Shown in pieces: positions 19,401 through 28,316 of a stretch of 64,000 nucleotides of DNA; position 1 is the first letter of the stretch; each line of letters starts with the position of its first letter. The notes under the pieces were generated by a model. That model saw only the letters and a list, made by a program, of their open reading frames with translations, was not told the origin of the DNA and made no database searches. A program made the position numbers and the translations under genes. The stretch spans positions 55,714 to 119,713 of the forward strand of contig CAJWBE010000008.1 in the NCBI GenBank assembly GCA_913020045.1, read 5' to 3'. The DNA comes from an uncultured Oleiphilus sp. Its GTDB lineage: Bacteria > Pseudomonadota > Gammaproteobacteria > Pseudomonadales > Oleiphilaceae.

Positions 19401-20015
19401 ATGAAAAAAGTCTTAATAAGTGTGCTATTGACCGCCGGACTGGCTGTATCCCTAAACGCATCAGCCCAAGGAAATGCAGAAGCTGGAAAAGATAAAGTTG
19501 CGGTATGCGCTGGCTGCCATGGCGCAGACGGCAATAGTGCAGTAGGGTCCTTTCCTAAACTAGCCGGTCAAGGCGCAAAATATTTGAACAAACAATTGCA
19601 AGACATCAAGTCTGGCGCTCGCCCAATTGTTGAAATGACAGGGCTACTCGACAACTTGTCTGATCAAGACCTGCTAGACATCTCAGCCTTTTATGCCTCA
19701 CAAAGCATTGTGATTGGCCAAGCTAATAAAGATCTTGCCGCCGCCGGCGCAGCAATCTATCGCGCAGGAATTCCAGAAAAGAACGTTGCTGCATGTATGG
19801 CCTGCCATGGCCCTTCAGGCACCGGAATAGAGCTTGCGAGTTTCCCAGCACTTGGCGGACAGCATGCAGAATACACAGCTAGCCAACTTAAAAAGTTCCG
19901 CGTCGGTGAGCGTACTAACGATGGCGACACGCTAATTATGCGCTCAATTGCTGCACGACTAAGCGATCGCGAAATCGAAGCCGTATCTGCGTATATCTCA
20001 GGTCTCTACGAATAA
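19401..20015 (+). CDS. Dihaem cytochrome c4
   Basis: Starting at ATG 19401 (an ATG at 19380 adds seven residues before the signal peptide), the 204-residue product has a Sec signal (VSLNASAQ) and two similar haem domains with CAGCH at 36-40 and CMACH at 132-136. Cytochrome c4 carries electrons in the periplasm to terminal oxidases, mostly cbb3 type. A hairpin terminator follows. Confidence 0.95.
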   Translation: MKKVLISVLLTAGLAVSLNASAQGNAEAGKDKVAVCAGCHGADGNSAVGSFPKLAGQGAKYLNKQLQDIKSGARPIVEMTGLLDNLSDQDLLDISAFYASQSIVIGQANKDLAAAGAAIYRAGIPEKNVAACMACHGPSGTGIELASFPALGGQHAEYTASQLKKFRVGERTNDGDTLIMRSIAARLSDREIEAVSAYISGLYE

Positions 20016-20037
20016 CAGCCTAGATTGCGCCTAAGTC

Positions 20038-20066
20038 AAAAAAGCCCTCTACAGGAGGGCTTTTTT
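20038..20066 (+). terminator. Rho-independent terminator after cytochrome c4
   Basis: GCCCTC and GAGGGC form a stem with loop TACAG, flanked by six A and six T. It ends the cytochrome c4 transcript. Confidence 0.92.
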
Positions 20067-20181
20067 GTGCGCGTCACATTTTTTAACGAATTAAAAAAAT
20101 GGTCATCATCCTTCTCTTGAGACCGCGATCGCTTCGACGCTATGATGCCTGCTCGCTTTTTTCTTCCAGAGGATAATTACT

Positions 20182-20853
20182 ATGCGCCAGGTTGCTTTCA
20201 CCGTCGCTGCCACCATCATCTTTTTACTTAGTCTAAGTCAATCTGCTTTCGCCATCGGTATGTGGGAAGAAGGCCGCCACTACAAAGAACTCCCTCTTCC
20301 CGTTAAAACTAACAACCCATCTAAAATAGAAGTCGTCGAAGTGTTTTGGTATGGCTGCCCACATTGCTACGACTTTGCAGTCAAACATCTACCTGCCTGG
20401 GAAAAGAATCTTCCAGAAGACGTGGATTTCGTTTTAATGCCGGCCACCTTCAATAACTGGAAAACCCATGCAAAGGCATACTTCGCTGCAGACGCACTCG
20501 GTGTTGTCGACAAATTGCACATGCCTCTGTTTGAAGCAATCAACCCCAAGCCTAAAAGCGTCAATAGCGTAGACAGCTTCAAAAAAGTATTTGTTGAAAA
20601 CGGTGTTAGTGCTGAAGACTATGACGCAGTATTTGAAGCATCAGGGTTTCGCAAAATATCCAAAGTCGACGAAGCGCTAAAGAAAGCGGAAGAAAAAACC
20701 AGAGCGTATCGCTTAACAGGCGTTCCCGGACTGATTGTTAACGGCAAATACTCAATCGGTGTCAGTGAAGCCGGTGGTTTCGAAAACATGCTGAAAATTG
20801 CTAATTTTTTGATCAGCAAAGAGCGTCAAAAAATGGCAAGCCAGCCAAAGTAA
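20182..20853 (+). CDS. dsbA: Thiol:disulfide interchange protein DsbA
   Basis: The 223-residue periplasmic oxidase inserts disulfide bonds into exported proteins. It has a Sec signal peptide (FLLSLSQSAFA), the active site CPHC at residues 59-62 (the canonical DsbA dipeptide PH), and the cis-proline loop TGVPGLIVNG. AGAGGATAA precedes the ATG. It sits between cytochrome c4 and the EEP protein as in pseudomonads. Confidence 0.96.
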   Translation: MRQVAFTVAATIIFLLSLSQSAFAIGMWEEGRHYKELPLPVKTNNPSKIEVVEVFWYGCPHCYDFAVKHLPAWEKNLPEDVDFVLMPATFNNWKTHAKAYFAADALGVVDKLHMPLFEAINPKPKSVNSVDSFKKVFVENGVSAEDYDAVFEASGFRKISKVDEALKKAEEKTRAYRLTGVPGLIVNGKYSIGVSEAGGFENMLKIANFLISKERQKMASQPK

Positions 20854-20896
20854 ACTAAGTTAATCTAAACCATGCCTGACACAACGAAGTAAACAT

Positions 20897-21778
20897 ATGT
20901 ATGAGCGATTAAAGTACCGCTTGAATCAAATACTCGCCCCAACGGAGAGTTCTTCGCAAATGTCAGGCGAAGCTAATATCTCAGAAACCCCCTACCTGAA
21001 TGACTCCAGAACGATCAGACTACTGACCTACAACATTCAGGTAGGCATTTCCACGTCATCATATCGGCACTATCTCACGCGCAGCTGGCAGCACGTTCTG
21101 CCACATAGAAACCGCAAAGAAAATCTGAATAAAATCGCAGAAATGCTGAAAGAATATGACGTTGTCGCACTGCAAGAAGTAGACGGCGGTAGCTTGCGTA
21201 GCGGGTTTATAAATCAAGTGGAATATTTAGCGCAAGAAGGCGACTTCCCTTATTGGTATCAGCAGTTAAACCGAAACTTTGGCCCTTTAGCAAAGCACAG
21301 TAACGGGCTACTGAGTCGTTTCCGCCCGCTATACGTTAATGAATATACTCTGCCATCGCTGATTCCAGGAAGAGGCGTTATCGTTGCCAAGTATGGAGAC
21401 CCGAAAGACCCCATCGTGCTGGTGATCATGCACCTGTCTCTCAGCAAGGCAGCACAAAACTCTCAACTACTATTCATACGCGATCTAATTGATGGATATC
21501 AGCACGTCATTTTGATGGGCGATATGAATACCCATGCTGACGCTATATTACATAACTCCCCACTCAAATCAGCAGGCCTAGTGCCACTGCCGGGCGTCTC
21601 GCACACCTTCCCCAGCTGGAGCCCTGAAAAAGCGCTAGATCATATCCTAGTGAGCCGCTCACTCGAAATAAAGAAAGCTGGCGTCGTCCCCTTTCCCGTG
21701 TCAGACCACCTGCCCATCGCGCTTGATGTGCGCTTGCCAGACAGCTACTTCAAAAAGACGAAAAAAAACCCAGCATAA
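20897..21778 (+). CDS. Endonuclease/exonuclease/phosphatase family protein
   Basis: This 293-residue cytoplasmic protein has the EEP metal-dependent hydrolase fold: LLTYNIQVG (asparagine motif), VALQEVDGG (catalytic glutamate), LMGDMNTHAD (aspartate/asparagine pair), and VSDHLPIALDV (final Asp-His). Substrates in the family vary (DNA, phosphoinositides, sphingomyelin), so its substrate is not known. It starts 43 bases after dsbA and its stop lies inside a bidirectional terminator. Confidence 0.9.
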   Translation: MYERLKYRLNQILAPTESSSQMSGEANISETPYLNDSRTIRLLTYNIQVGISTSSYRHYLTRSWQHVLPHRNRKENLNKIAEMLKEYDVVALQEVDGGSLRSGFINQVEYLAQEGDFPYWYQQLNRNFGPLAKHSNGLLSRFRPLYVNEYTLPSLIPGRGVIVAKYGDPKDPIVLVIMHLSLSKAAQNSQLLFIRDLIDGYQHVILMGDMNTHADAILHNSPLKSAGLVPLPGVSHTFPSWSPEKALDHILVSRSLEIKKAGVVPFPVSDHLPIALDVRLPDSYFKKTKKNPA

Positions 21779-21793
21779 GCCGGGCTTCTTTTG
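21761..21793. terminator. Bidirectional terminator between the EEP gene and rpmG
   Basis: CCCAGC and GCCGGG flank loop ATAA with one A-C mismatch. Read on the minus strand it ends in a run of eight T (for rpmB-rpmG). Read on the plus strand it is followed by CTTCTTTTG (for dsbA-EEP). It overlaps the last codons of the EEP gene. Confidence 0.8.
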
Positions 21794-21846
21794 TGTAGCA
21801 ATTAACTGTATTCGGTGGAGGCCACCCGTTACAGCTAAACGATCAA

Positions 21847-22002
21847 TTACTTGATCTTTGCTTCCTTATACATAACGTGCTTACGAACAACAGGATCGTA
21901 TTTTTTGATCTCCATCTTCTCAGGCATATTACGCTTGTTCTTATCTGTGGTGTAGAAGTGACCTGTACCCGCACTTGAAACCAGACGAATCTTTTCTCTC
22001 AT
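21847..22002 (-). CDS. rpmG: 50S ribosomal protein L33
   Basis: The 51-residue protein reads [20 protein letters not shown] and ends VMYKEAKIK, typical of L33. It lacks the CxxC zinc pairs, so it is the zinc-independent form. GGGAG precedes the ATG. It lies 13 bases after rpmB on the same strand, the usual rpmB-rpmG operon, and is followed by a terminator. Confidence 0.97.
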   Translation of the reverse strand: MREKIRLVSSAGTGHFYTTDKNKRNMPEKMEIKKYDPVVRKHVMYKEAKIK

Positions 22003-22015
22003 TGCTTACTCTCCC

Positions 22016-22252
22016 TTAAACCTTTTCGCCGCGAGCACGAAGCTCAACCAGGACAGTATCGATGCCCTTCTTATCGATAATACGCATACCCTTAGTAGAT
22101 ACACGAAGCTTTACAAAACGCTTCTCGCTTTCAACCCAAAAACGGTGTGATTGCAAGTTAGGCAAAAAACGGCGACGAGTCGTGTTTTTTGCGTGAGATA
22201 CATTGTTACCTGTTACCGGGCGCTTGCCTGTAACTTGACATACTTTAGCCAT
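22016..22252 (-). CDS. rpmB: 50S ribosomal protein L28
   Basis: From ATG 22252 the product is 78 residues, the standard L28 length ([20 protein letters not shown] ... RARGEKV). The open frame extends to 22312, but the extra 20 residues are not family-like. It leads the rpmB-rpmG operon. Confidence 0.98.
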   Translation of the reverse strand: MAKVCQVTGKRPVTGNNVSHAKNTTRRRFLPNLQSHRFWVESEKRFVKLRVSTKGMRIIDKKGIDTVLVELRARGEKV

Positions 22253-22525
22253 AATTCTTAACCTTGCCTCCGAGACCCACATGCGATCGTATGCGCACTT
22301 GGGGAAATTCATACTGCCGGACTAAGTCATTGATTTAAAAAGTCTATCAACTCGTAACCTAAGAGTTTTCAAAGCCTAACAAGCGCTTTCATAGATCTTT
22401 TCAATCGGTAGTGACAGAAGCCCTAACCAAAGAGCCCGCCTTTATACCAGAAACACTTTTCAATCGCAAAGAATTTTAAAGTAAATGTGCGCAGGCCCAA
22501 GTTGTTTCAAATAATACTCAAAGCC

Positions 22526-23200
22526 CTACAGCAAACCTAGTTCCGCGAAACTAATAACTTCTGCATCCGCCACTACCAAGTGATCGAGAACTCGCACATC
22601 AATCAAATTCAGTGCCTCTGCTAGCCGCGCCGTAATGCGCTTATCTGCTTCACTTACCTTGGCGCAACCTGAGGGGTGGTTATGACACAAGATGACCGCT
22701 GCCGCACCAAAATCCAGCACCTTCCGCACAACTTCACGCGGATAGACCGACGCCGCATCCAGCGTGCCCTGAAACAGCTCTTCAAAGCCGACAATGCAGT
22801 TTTGCGTATTTAAGTACAAACAGGCAAAGGTTTCATGTTGGCGCCCCTTTAATGCCAGACGTATGTAGTCACGGCTTGCTTGCGGACTTGTCAGGGCGTC
22901 GGATTCGCGCATCTCATATTGAAAATAGCGCAGACTCATTTCCATTGAGGCATGGAGCTGGGCATATTTTGCAGAGCCTAGTCCGGGGAACGCACAAAAT
23001 TCTTCGCGAGAAGCATTCAATAGATGTTTCAAACTGCCGTAGTGAAGAATAAGACGACGTGCAAGAGCCAGAGCACTGCACCCCGGCACGCCAGTGCGCA
23101 AGAAAATTGCCAATAGCTCAGCATCACTCAAGGCCGCCGCGCCTTTGTTTAACAGTTTCTCTCGAGGCCTCTCCGCCTCGGGCCAATCACAAATCGCCAT
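22526..23200 (-). CDS. radC: RadC-family JAMM/MPN protein
   Basis: The 224-residue protein has an N-terminal helix-hairpin-helix-like region ([12 protein letters not shown]) and a C-terminal JAMM metalloprotease-like domain with HNHPSG and the trailing SEADKRIT, which give the His/His/Asp zinc site. RadC was first tied to DNA repair, but this has been withdrawn and the true role is uncertain. AAGGA precedes the start. It lies near rpmB-rpmG as in many gammaproteobacteria, though coaBC, its common neighbour, is not here. Confidence 0.95.
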   Translation of the reverse strand: MAICDWPEAERPREKLLNKGAAALSDAELLAIFLRTGVPGCSALALARRLILHYGSLKHLLNASREEFCAFPGLGSAKYAQLHASMEMSLRYFQYEMRESDALTSPQASRDYIRLALKGRQHETFACLYLNTQNCIVGFEELFQGTLDAASVYPREVVRKVLDFGAAAVILCHNHPSGCAKVSEADKRITARLAEALNLIDVRVLDHLVVADAEVISFAELGLL

Positions 23201-23463
23201 ACCAAATCCTTTTTGTTAGGGCTAAAATCAGAAACATTATGCCTTGCGCGCAGATTCAACACTGCGTAGCACTTCAAAATCACACATTTAGAAAGCAGCG
23301 CAGCCATCACTACAATTTAAAACAGTCTGGCCATTCGCAACCTGACGACCCTGATTAACTCGCCAAGCTTATCGCTCAACCTTAAACTAAAAACGCTCTA
23401 GAATTTTAGTCTAAATACTCATAAGGTCTGAGCACGCACACATTCAAATAAGGTACCACCCAC

Positions 23464-23925
23464 ATGAGCCAAGTCTTACAGGCATACCAGCAGATGGATA
23501 ATGAGCAGTTTGGCAAACTGATCTGCAAAATTGCACCGTATTTTGACACTATTAGCCCAGAGTTTATTAAGCTCGAACCGGGCTATTCCGAAGTTCTCAT
23601 CAGAAAGCACCATGGCTTGGAAAACCACCTGGGTACTGTTCATGCCATTGTCATGTGTAATGCGGCTGAATTAGTCGCCGGCACGATGATTGATGCAACC
23701 CTAGAAAAAGGCCTACGGTGGATACCCAAGGGGATGAATGTGCAATACCTAGCGAAAGCAAAGACCGACCTTCGCGCCATTGCCAACCATAACGACACCG
23801 ATTTAACGACTGAGGGCGACAAGGTCATCGGCGTCGACATATTTGACACACACAACACACGAGTTTTTCACGCAGACATCATTATGGACGTCAAAAGCGG
23901 CGAGCTTAAAACCAGAGACGTCTAA
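23464..23925 (+). CDS. DUF4442 hotdog-fold protein (thioesterase-like)
   Basis: The 153-residue protein fits the DUF4442 hotdog family: EVLIRKHHGLENHLGTVHAIVMCNAAELVAG carries the characteristic N-H-x-G-T-x-H-x(6)-N-x-x-E pattern, and the strand WIPKGMNVQYLAKAKTDL follows. The fold is used by acyl-CoA thioesterases, but no substrate is known for this group. It is cotranscribed with the DUF1244 gene 48 bases downstream. Confidence 0.88.
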   Translation: MSQVLQAYQQMDNEQFGKLICKIAPYFDTISPEFIKLEPGYSEVLIRKHHGLENHLGTVHAIVMCNAAELVAGTMIDATLEKGLRWIPKGMNVQYLAKAKTDLRAIANHNDTDLTTEGDKVIGVDIFDTHNTRVFHADIIMDVKSGELKTRDV

Positions 23926-23973
23926 CTCTTTGTAATACAGAATCCATTAAAACCACACTAGGAGTACTAACAA

Positions 23974-24285
23974 ATGACCCATACACTAATTGACGACAAA
24001 GACGCGCGCACCGAAGTAGAGGCCGCTGTATTTCGTCGTTTACTCAAGCACTTCGATGAGCACAAAGAAGTCCAGAACATAGACTTAATGATCCTTGCAG
24101 ACTTCTGCCGAAACTGCCTTTCAAAATGGTATGTCTCTGCCGCTGCAGAAAAAGGTATTGAGGTAGATTACGAACAAGCACGTGAAGCCGTCTACGGCAT
24201 GCCTTACTCGTCATGGAAAGAAAACCACCAGCTAGAAGCAACACCTGAGCAGATGGCTGCATTCAAAGCTAAAACAAAGGACTAA
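23974..24285 (+). CDS. DUF1244 family protein
   Basis: This 103-residue acidic cytoplasmic protein matches the DUF1244 family: AAVFRRLLKHFDEHKEVQNIDLM, FCRNCLSKWY and YGMPYSSWKENHQ. The FCRNC cysteines are family-conserved. Function is unknown. AGGAG precedes the start. Its stop overlaps the convergent rarD stop by four bases. Confidence 0.92.
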   Translation: MTHTLIDDKDARTEVEAAVFRRLLKHFDEHKEVQNIDLMILADFCRNCLSKWYVSAAAEKGIEVDYEQAREAVYGMPYSSWKENHQLEATPEQMAAFKAKTKD

Positions 24286-25166
24286 TGCTGTCGGCGACGC
24301 TGAATACCCTCTACGGTAAACATAAACAAGCCCAGCCATATGAGCATGAAGCTAATCAACTGGGCTGAATCGAATGGCTCCCGATATAAAAATACCGCTA
24401 AGAAAAATGTCATACTTGGCGTGATGTATTGCGCCACACCAATCGCCGTAAGACTAAGACGCTGCGCTCCCGCCGCAAATAGCAGCAACGGAATTGTTGT
24501 CATCAAACCGGAGCTAATAAGCGTCAAATCCAACACAACGCTACTCGAACCAAAAGCAAGCGAGTCTTGATAGCCAAGCCAGGCCAAATAGAGCAGGGCG
24601 ACGGGTAGCAAAATAAGTGTTTCAACGAACAAGCCCTGGACAGGCCCAATAGAAATAGATTTACGCATAACGCTATAGCTGGCAAAACTTAGCGCGAGAG
24701 CAACAGCCACCCACGGCAAGTATCCAAGCTGAAACACTTGGTTAAGCACACCAAAAAACGCCAATACAATCGCGAATAATTGCCACCGCCGAAGCTTTTC
24801 ATTCAGGAAAAAAACGCCAAACAAAACGGTAATCAGAGGATTGATGAAATACCCTAGGCTCGTTTCAAGAACGCGCCCTTGAGCGACGGCCCAAATAAAA
24901 ACCAACCAATTGGAAGACACAAAAATAGACGAATAGCACAGACGCTTAACCGTATTTCGATCCAACGTTCTAAGGCTTTGCCAACCTCTTCGCTGAAACT
25001 GAATAACAAGGGCGAGTATTAATACGGACCAAACGACGCGATGCGCTAACACCTCAAAAGCGCTAACACCGGCAAGTAACTTGAAAAAGACTGGCGCCAA
25101 ACCCCAGAGCAAAAAAGCTGACAAGGCAAACACGAGCCCCCTGCCAAGCCTGTCGTCATTACTCAT
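24282..25166 (-). CDS. rarD: EamA-family transporter RarD
   Basis: This 294-residue inner-membrane protein has ten hydrophobic segments. The opening RGLVFALSAFLLWGLAPVFFKLL and the central LGYFINPLITVLFGVFFLNEKL are hallmarks of RarD within the drug/metabolite transporter superfamily. RarD was named for chloramphenicol resistance; its physiological substrate is not settled. It is convergent with DUF1244. Confidence 0.93.
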   Translation of the reverse strand: MSNDDRLGRGLVFALSAFLLWGLAPVFFKLLAGVSAFEVLAHRVVWSVLILALVIQFQRRGWQSLRTLDRNTVKRLCYSSIFVSSNWLVFIWAVAQGRVLETSLGYFINPLITVLFGVFFLNEKLRRWQLFAIVLAFFGVLNQVFQLGYLPWVAVALALSFASYSVMRKSISIGPVQGLFVETLILLPVALLYLAWLGYQDSLAFGSSSVVLDLTLISSGLMTTIPLLLFAAGAQRLSLTAIGVAQYITPSMTFFLAVFLYREPFDSAQLISFMLIWLGLFMFTVEGIQRRRQH

Positions 25167-25244
25167 TGTTAGGGTGCCTAGGAAGTGAAAAAATAGAGTG
25201 TTTAATTCCCTCCCTCAAAATCACTAGGAAGGTGAAAAACACCA

Positions 25245-25472
25245 TTATACGGGCAGAGATTTGCCTTTCAGCGGCTTGATTAACTTATCCAATCCTTCAA
25301 TCTTTATTTCAAGCGTTAAGGCCATCAAGTCGCCTAGCTTTCCCGGAGGAAAGCCCTTTTGACGAAACCAAAGCAAATACTCTTCAGGCACATCGATAAG
25401 TTTTTTGCCTTGATACTTCCCAAAGGGCATATCCGTGTTGGCAATTTCAAGTAGGTGTTTCTGTTCAAACAT
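25245..25472 (-). CDS. DUF3820 family protein
   Basis: The 75-residue protein carries MPFGKYQGKKLIDVPEEYLLWF, the DUF3820 signature also found in some exonuclease C-terminal regions. Function is unknown. It lies 18 bases after the chemoreceptor gene on the same strand and may be read as the last gene of that operon. Confidence 0.88.
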   Translation of the reverse strand: MFEQKHLLEIANTDMPFGKYQGKKLIDVPEEYLLWFRQKGFPPGKLGDLMALTLEIKIEGLDKLIKPLKGKSLPV

Positions 25473-25490
25473 AAATAATGGCAGCGGCTG

Positions 25491-27134
25491 CTACACCTTA
25501 AAGTTAGATAATTTATCTGACAACTCAATCGCCGACGCTTCCATGCCACTCGCCGAGGCGTTGACCTGATCAGAGAGCGCTGATGCATCTTTAGCAAACA
25601 TAGTCAGCTTATTCGCGTTCTCACTAATCTCACCAGACACCGCCGATTGCTCCTCTGCCGCAGCCGCGATTTGCGTATTCATATCGGCCATCAATGAAAT
25701 AGCACTATTCACTTCCTCTAGCGATTCTCCAGCATGAGTCGCATGCTCAACAGCCACCACAGCAGAACTCTTTCCTTGCTCCATTGACTCAAAGGCCTCA
25801 CCTGCACTTTGCTGTAACTCTTCTATCATTTTCTGAATTTCTTCCGTAGAGCTTTGCGTACGTGACGCTAAGGCTCTCACTTCGTCAGCCACCACCGCAA
25901 AACCACGACCCTGCTCTCCGGCCCTAGCCGCCTCGATCGCTGCGTTTAAAGCCAACAAATTTGTTTGCTCAGCAATACCACGAATCACATTCACCACATC
26001 ATCAATACTAGCCGCATCATGCTTTAGCTTATCGATGGCTTGCGCAGAGTTTTGCACTGTCGTTGAGAGCTGATTGATGGCTGTCGTTGTAGACGTAACA
26101 ATCGATCGACCACCTTGGCTATCGTCATTCGCTTTTTGCGCTTGCACGGCGGCTCCACTTGCATTTTGAGCCACCTCTTGAACCGACGCAGACATCTGTG
26201 TAATGGAAGTTGCCAGCATATCGGTCTCGTGCATCGCGCCATCCGTTACTTGTCGATTTTTTTCCGAAGACTCTTTCAAGGCCTTCGCCTGATCTCCAAA
26301 CGTTTGACCCAGCACAATAATTTGACTCAGCAAGCCACGAAGACTGTCTATAAACAGATTGACAGCGCCGCCCATTTGACCAATTTCATCTTTCGATCGA
26401 ATGGCTACCTTGGACGTTAGATCACCGCCGCCTCCGGCTAACTCATTAATACGAGCCGTCATTTCTTTAATTGGACCCACAATCGCTTTCGGGAAAAAAT
26501 ATGCGATCGCAACACCAAGCACTAATGACACGATCAGTAAGGTAGCAACAGTCGCTTTTGAGCTCGTGATAGACAAACTGGTGTCCGCTATCGACTGCTC
26601 AGCCGTTTCTTCTACGTACTCAACCATCTTATCAATTTGGCCTCGCATCAAACTAAACTCTTGCTCTGCGGAACCGAAACTCAAATCCATGGCGGTACGA
26701 CGGCCTGCACGCGTATTTGCTTCTCTTTCTGCACGAATCTGGTTTGTTAAACCCTCCCACTTATCTCGATGCGAAGCATAAACCGAAAAATACGCTTCGA
26801 TATCAGGAGTGGTCATGGTCGAGCGAAAGGTATCCGCTCTCTCACGGGCCTGCGCAATATTCGTTTTGTGCATTTCAACAAGCGCTGCAAATTCATCAGA
26901 GCCCGGTTTTGAAAAAATCATACTACGCTCTGCCACGACTGCTTGATATAGGTCTCTATCGGCTTGTAACAAGACATCGACAGCAACTAATATTTCACCT
27001 AGTTTCTCGGCATTCTCACCGATGTAACTCAAACGCTGAGTGGCAACTACCGCCATAAGAATGATTAACGCGCCCAGAATCGCATTAGACAGCGACAACT
27101 TGGCTGACACACCTAAATCTTTAAACCATTGCAT
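25491..27134 (-). CDS. Methyl-accepting chemotaxis protein
   Basis: The 547-residue chemoreceptor has a transmembrane helix near the N-terminus, a periplasmic helical domain of about 150 residues (four-helix-bundle type), a second membrane helix ending near [15 protein letters not shown], a HAMP domain and a long cytoplasmic signalling coiled coil. The hairpin tip [20 protein letters not shown] is canonical and binds CheA/CheW. It has no C-terminal CheR/CheB-tethering pentapeptide. It lies 34 bases after a gene for a small periplasmic sensor-like protein on the same strand, which may present the ligand. Confidence 0.95.
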   Translation of the reverse strand: MQWFKDLGVSAKLSLSNAILGALIILMAVVATQRLSYIGENAEKLGEILVAVDVLLQADRDLYQAVVAERSMIFSKPGSDEFAALVEMHKTNIAQARERADTFRSTMTTPDIEAYFSVYASHRDKWEGLTNQIRAEREANTRAGRRTAMDLSFGSAEQEFSLMRGQIDKMVEYVEETAEQSIADTSLSITSSKATVATLLIVSLVLGVAIAYFFPKAIVGPIKEMTARINELAGGGGDLTSKVAIRSKDEIGQMGGAVNLFIDSLRGLLSQIIVLGQTFGDQAKALKESSEKNRQVTDGAMHETDMLATSITQMSASVQEVAQNASGAAVQAQKANDDSQGGRSIVTSTTTAINQLSTTVQNSAQAIDKLKHDAASIDDVVNVIRGIAEQTNLLALNAAIEAARAGEQGRGFAVVADEVRALASRTQSSTEEIQKMIEELQQSAGEAFESMEQGKSSAVVAVEHATHAGESLEEVNSAISLMADMNTQIAAAAEEQSAVSGEISENANKLTMFAKDASALSDQVNASASGMEASAIELSDKLSNFKV

Positions 27135-27168
27135 GATTCACCTATATCCAAACAGAGTAAAGAGTCGG

Positions 27169-27717
27169 CTAGTTTGCTTCTAACTCATCTAGATTCACGC
27201 CAATAGTCAGCGCACCAATTGCTCTGCCGCCATCCATCACCGGCACGGAAATTTGAACAAGATAGTCTTGTGCACTTTCATCAAACTCGACCTCTCCCAT
27301 GTGCATCGCGCCTTTGCCTTCTGCGAAAGATTTTTGCCATTTCGCCTCATCACCCTGCCAATAATCAGAGGTCTTGTTTGTCATCGCGACATTCGCGCCC
27401 TGATTATCCATTAAGAAGATTTCAAAGAAGTATGGCTGAGTGCCTTCCAGCTCAAGCATTCGTTTGGCCGCTGGACTGGCAAGCATTGCTTTCATTTGGT
27501 CATCAAGACCATCTACTTTTCGCCATTCAGCATCGCGTTTTTGAATGCCATCGAGAGTTAACTGAGATGCATTTTGCTCTTTCACTGCGGCGATCAAAGC
27601 AGGGTCCGAGCCCCACGCCATAATTGACGGGACAATCGCTTTAACCGCTTCAGGGACTTCTTCAGACCAAGAGAGAGTAGAAATAAAACTAAGAATTAAA
27701 ATGGAAAGAATTTTCAT
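27169..27717 (-). CDS. Periplasmic PDC/Cache-like sensor protein
   Basis: The start is ATG 27717 with GGAG eight bases upstream. The 182-residue product has a Sec signal (ILSFISTLSWSEE) and then one soluble domain without a membrane anchor. WRKVDG, FFEIFLMDNQGANVAMTNKTSDYWQGDEAKW and IGALTIGVNLDEL resemble the PDC/Cache ligand-binding domains of chemoreceptors and kinases. It precedes the chemoreceptor by 34 bases, so a role as its binding protein is the simplest inference. Confidence 0.82.
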   Translation of the reverse strand: MKILSILILSFISTLSWSEEVPEAVKAIVPSIMAWGSDPALIAAVKEQNASQLTLDGIQKRDAEWRKVDGLDDQMKAMLASPAAKRMLELEGTQPYFFEIFLMDNQGANVAMTNKTSDYWQGDEAKWQKSFAEGKGAMHMGEVEFDESAQDYLVQISVPVMDGGRAIGALTIGVNLDELEAN

Positions 27718-27823
27718 TATTTTGCTCCAAGCTAATGTAAACGCCGACATTTGAATAATGCCGGCCCGATTACATTAGCTTAGTACACATTACGATTAGC
27801 GCACTCAGAAGCAAAACTCACCG

Positions 27824-28258
27824 TCAAGGCGTATCAAATAACGCGCTCAACCGGCCGTAACCTTGACTCTCCAAATCTTCACGTGCGACAAAGCGAAGCG
27901 ACGCTGAGTTAATGCAATACCGTAAGCCCGTGGGCGCTGGTCCGTCAGGAAACACATGTCCTAAATGCGAATCGGCTTGTTTGCTACGCACTTCTGTTCG
28001 CGTCATCATCAGCTTCGAGTCACTGTGCTCAGTAATACCCGATGCGTCGATTGCTTGATAGAAACTGGGCCAACCGCTGCCTGAATCATATTTATGCACC
28101 GAGCAAAACAACGGCTCACCCGACACAATATCAACGTATATTCCTTCGCCCTTATGATCCCAATATTCATTATCAAAAGCGCGCTCTGTGGCGTCACATT
28201 GGGTCACCTGAAACTGCAAATCACTTAAGGTCGATTTCAAATCTTGCTTGTCGTTCAT
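27824..28258 (-). CDS. msrB: Methionine-R-sulfoxide reductase B, zinc-less form
   Basis: MsrB (144 residues) reduces methionine-R-sulfoxide in proteins. The catalytic Cys115 lies in [11 protein letters not shown] and the resolving Cys52 in [18 protein letters not shown]. The two CxxC pairs that bind structural zinc in the E. coli enzyme are replaced by VDIV and VRSK, so this is the zinc-free subclass. GAGGAG precedes the start. Confidence 0.95.
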   Translation of the reverse strand: MNDKQDLKSTLSDLQFQVTQCDATERAFDNEYWDHKGEGIYVDIVSGEPLFCSVHKYDSGSGWPSFYQAIDASGITEHSDSKLMMTRTEVRSKQADSHLGHVFPDGPAPTGLRYCINSASLRFVAREDLESQGYGRLSALFDTP

Positions 28259-28316
28259 AAATGTATCTCCTCGCCAGTGACCCCTTACAGGTCGTTATCA
28301 ATACTTACTACAGTCC

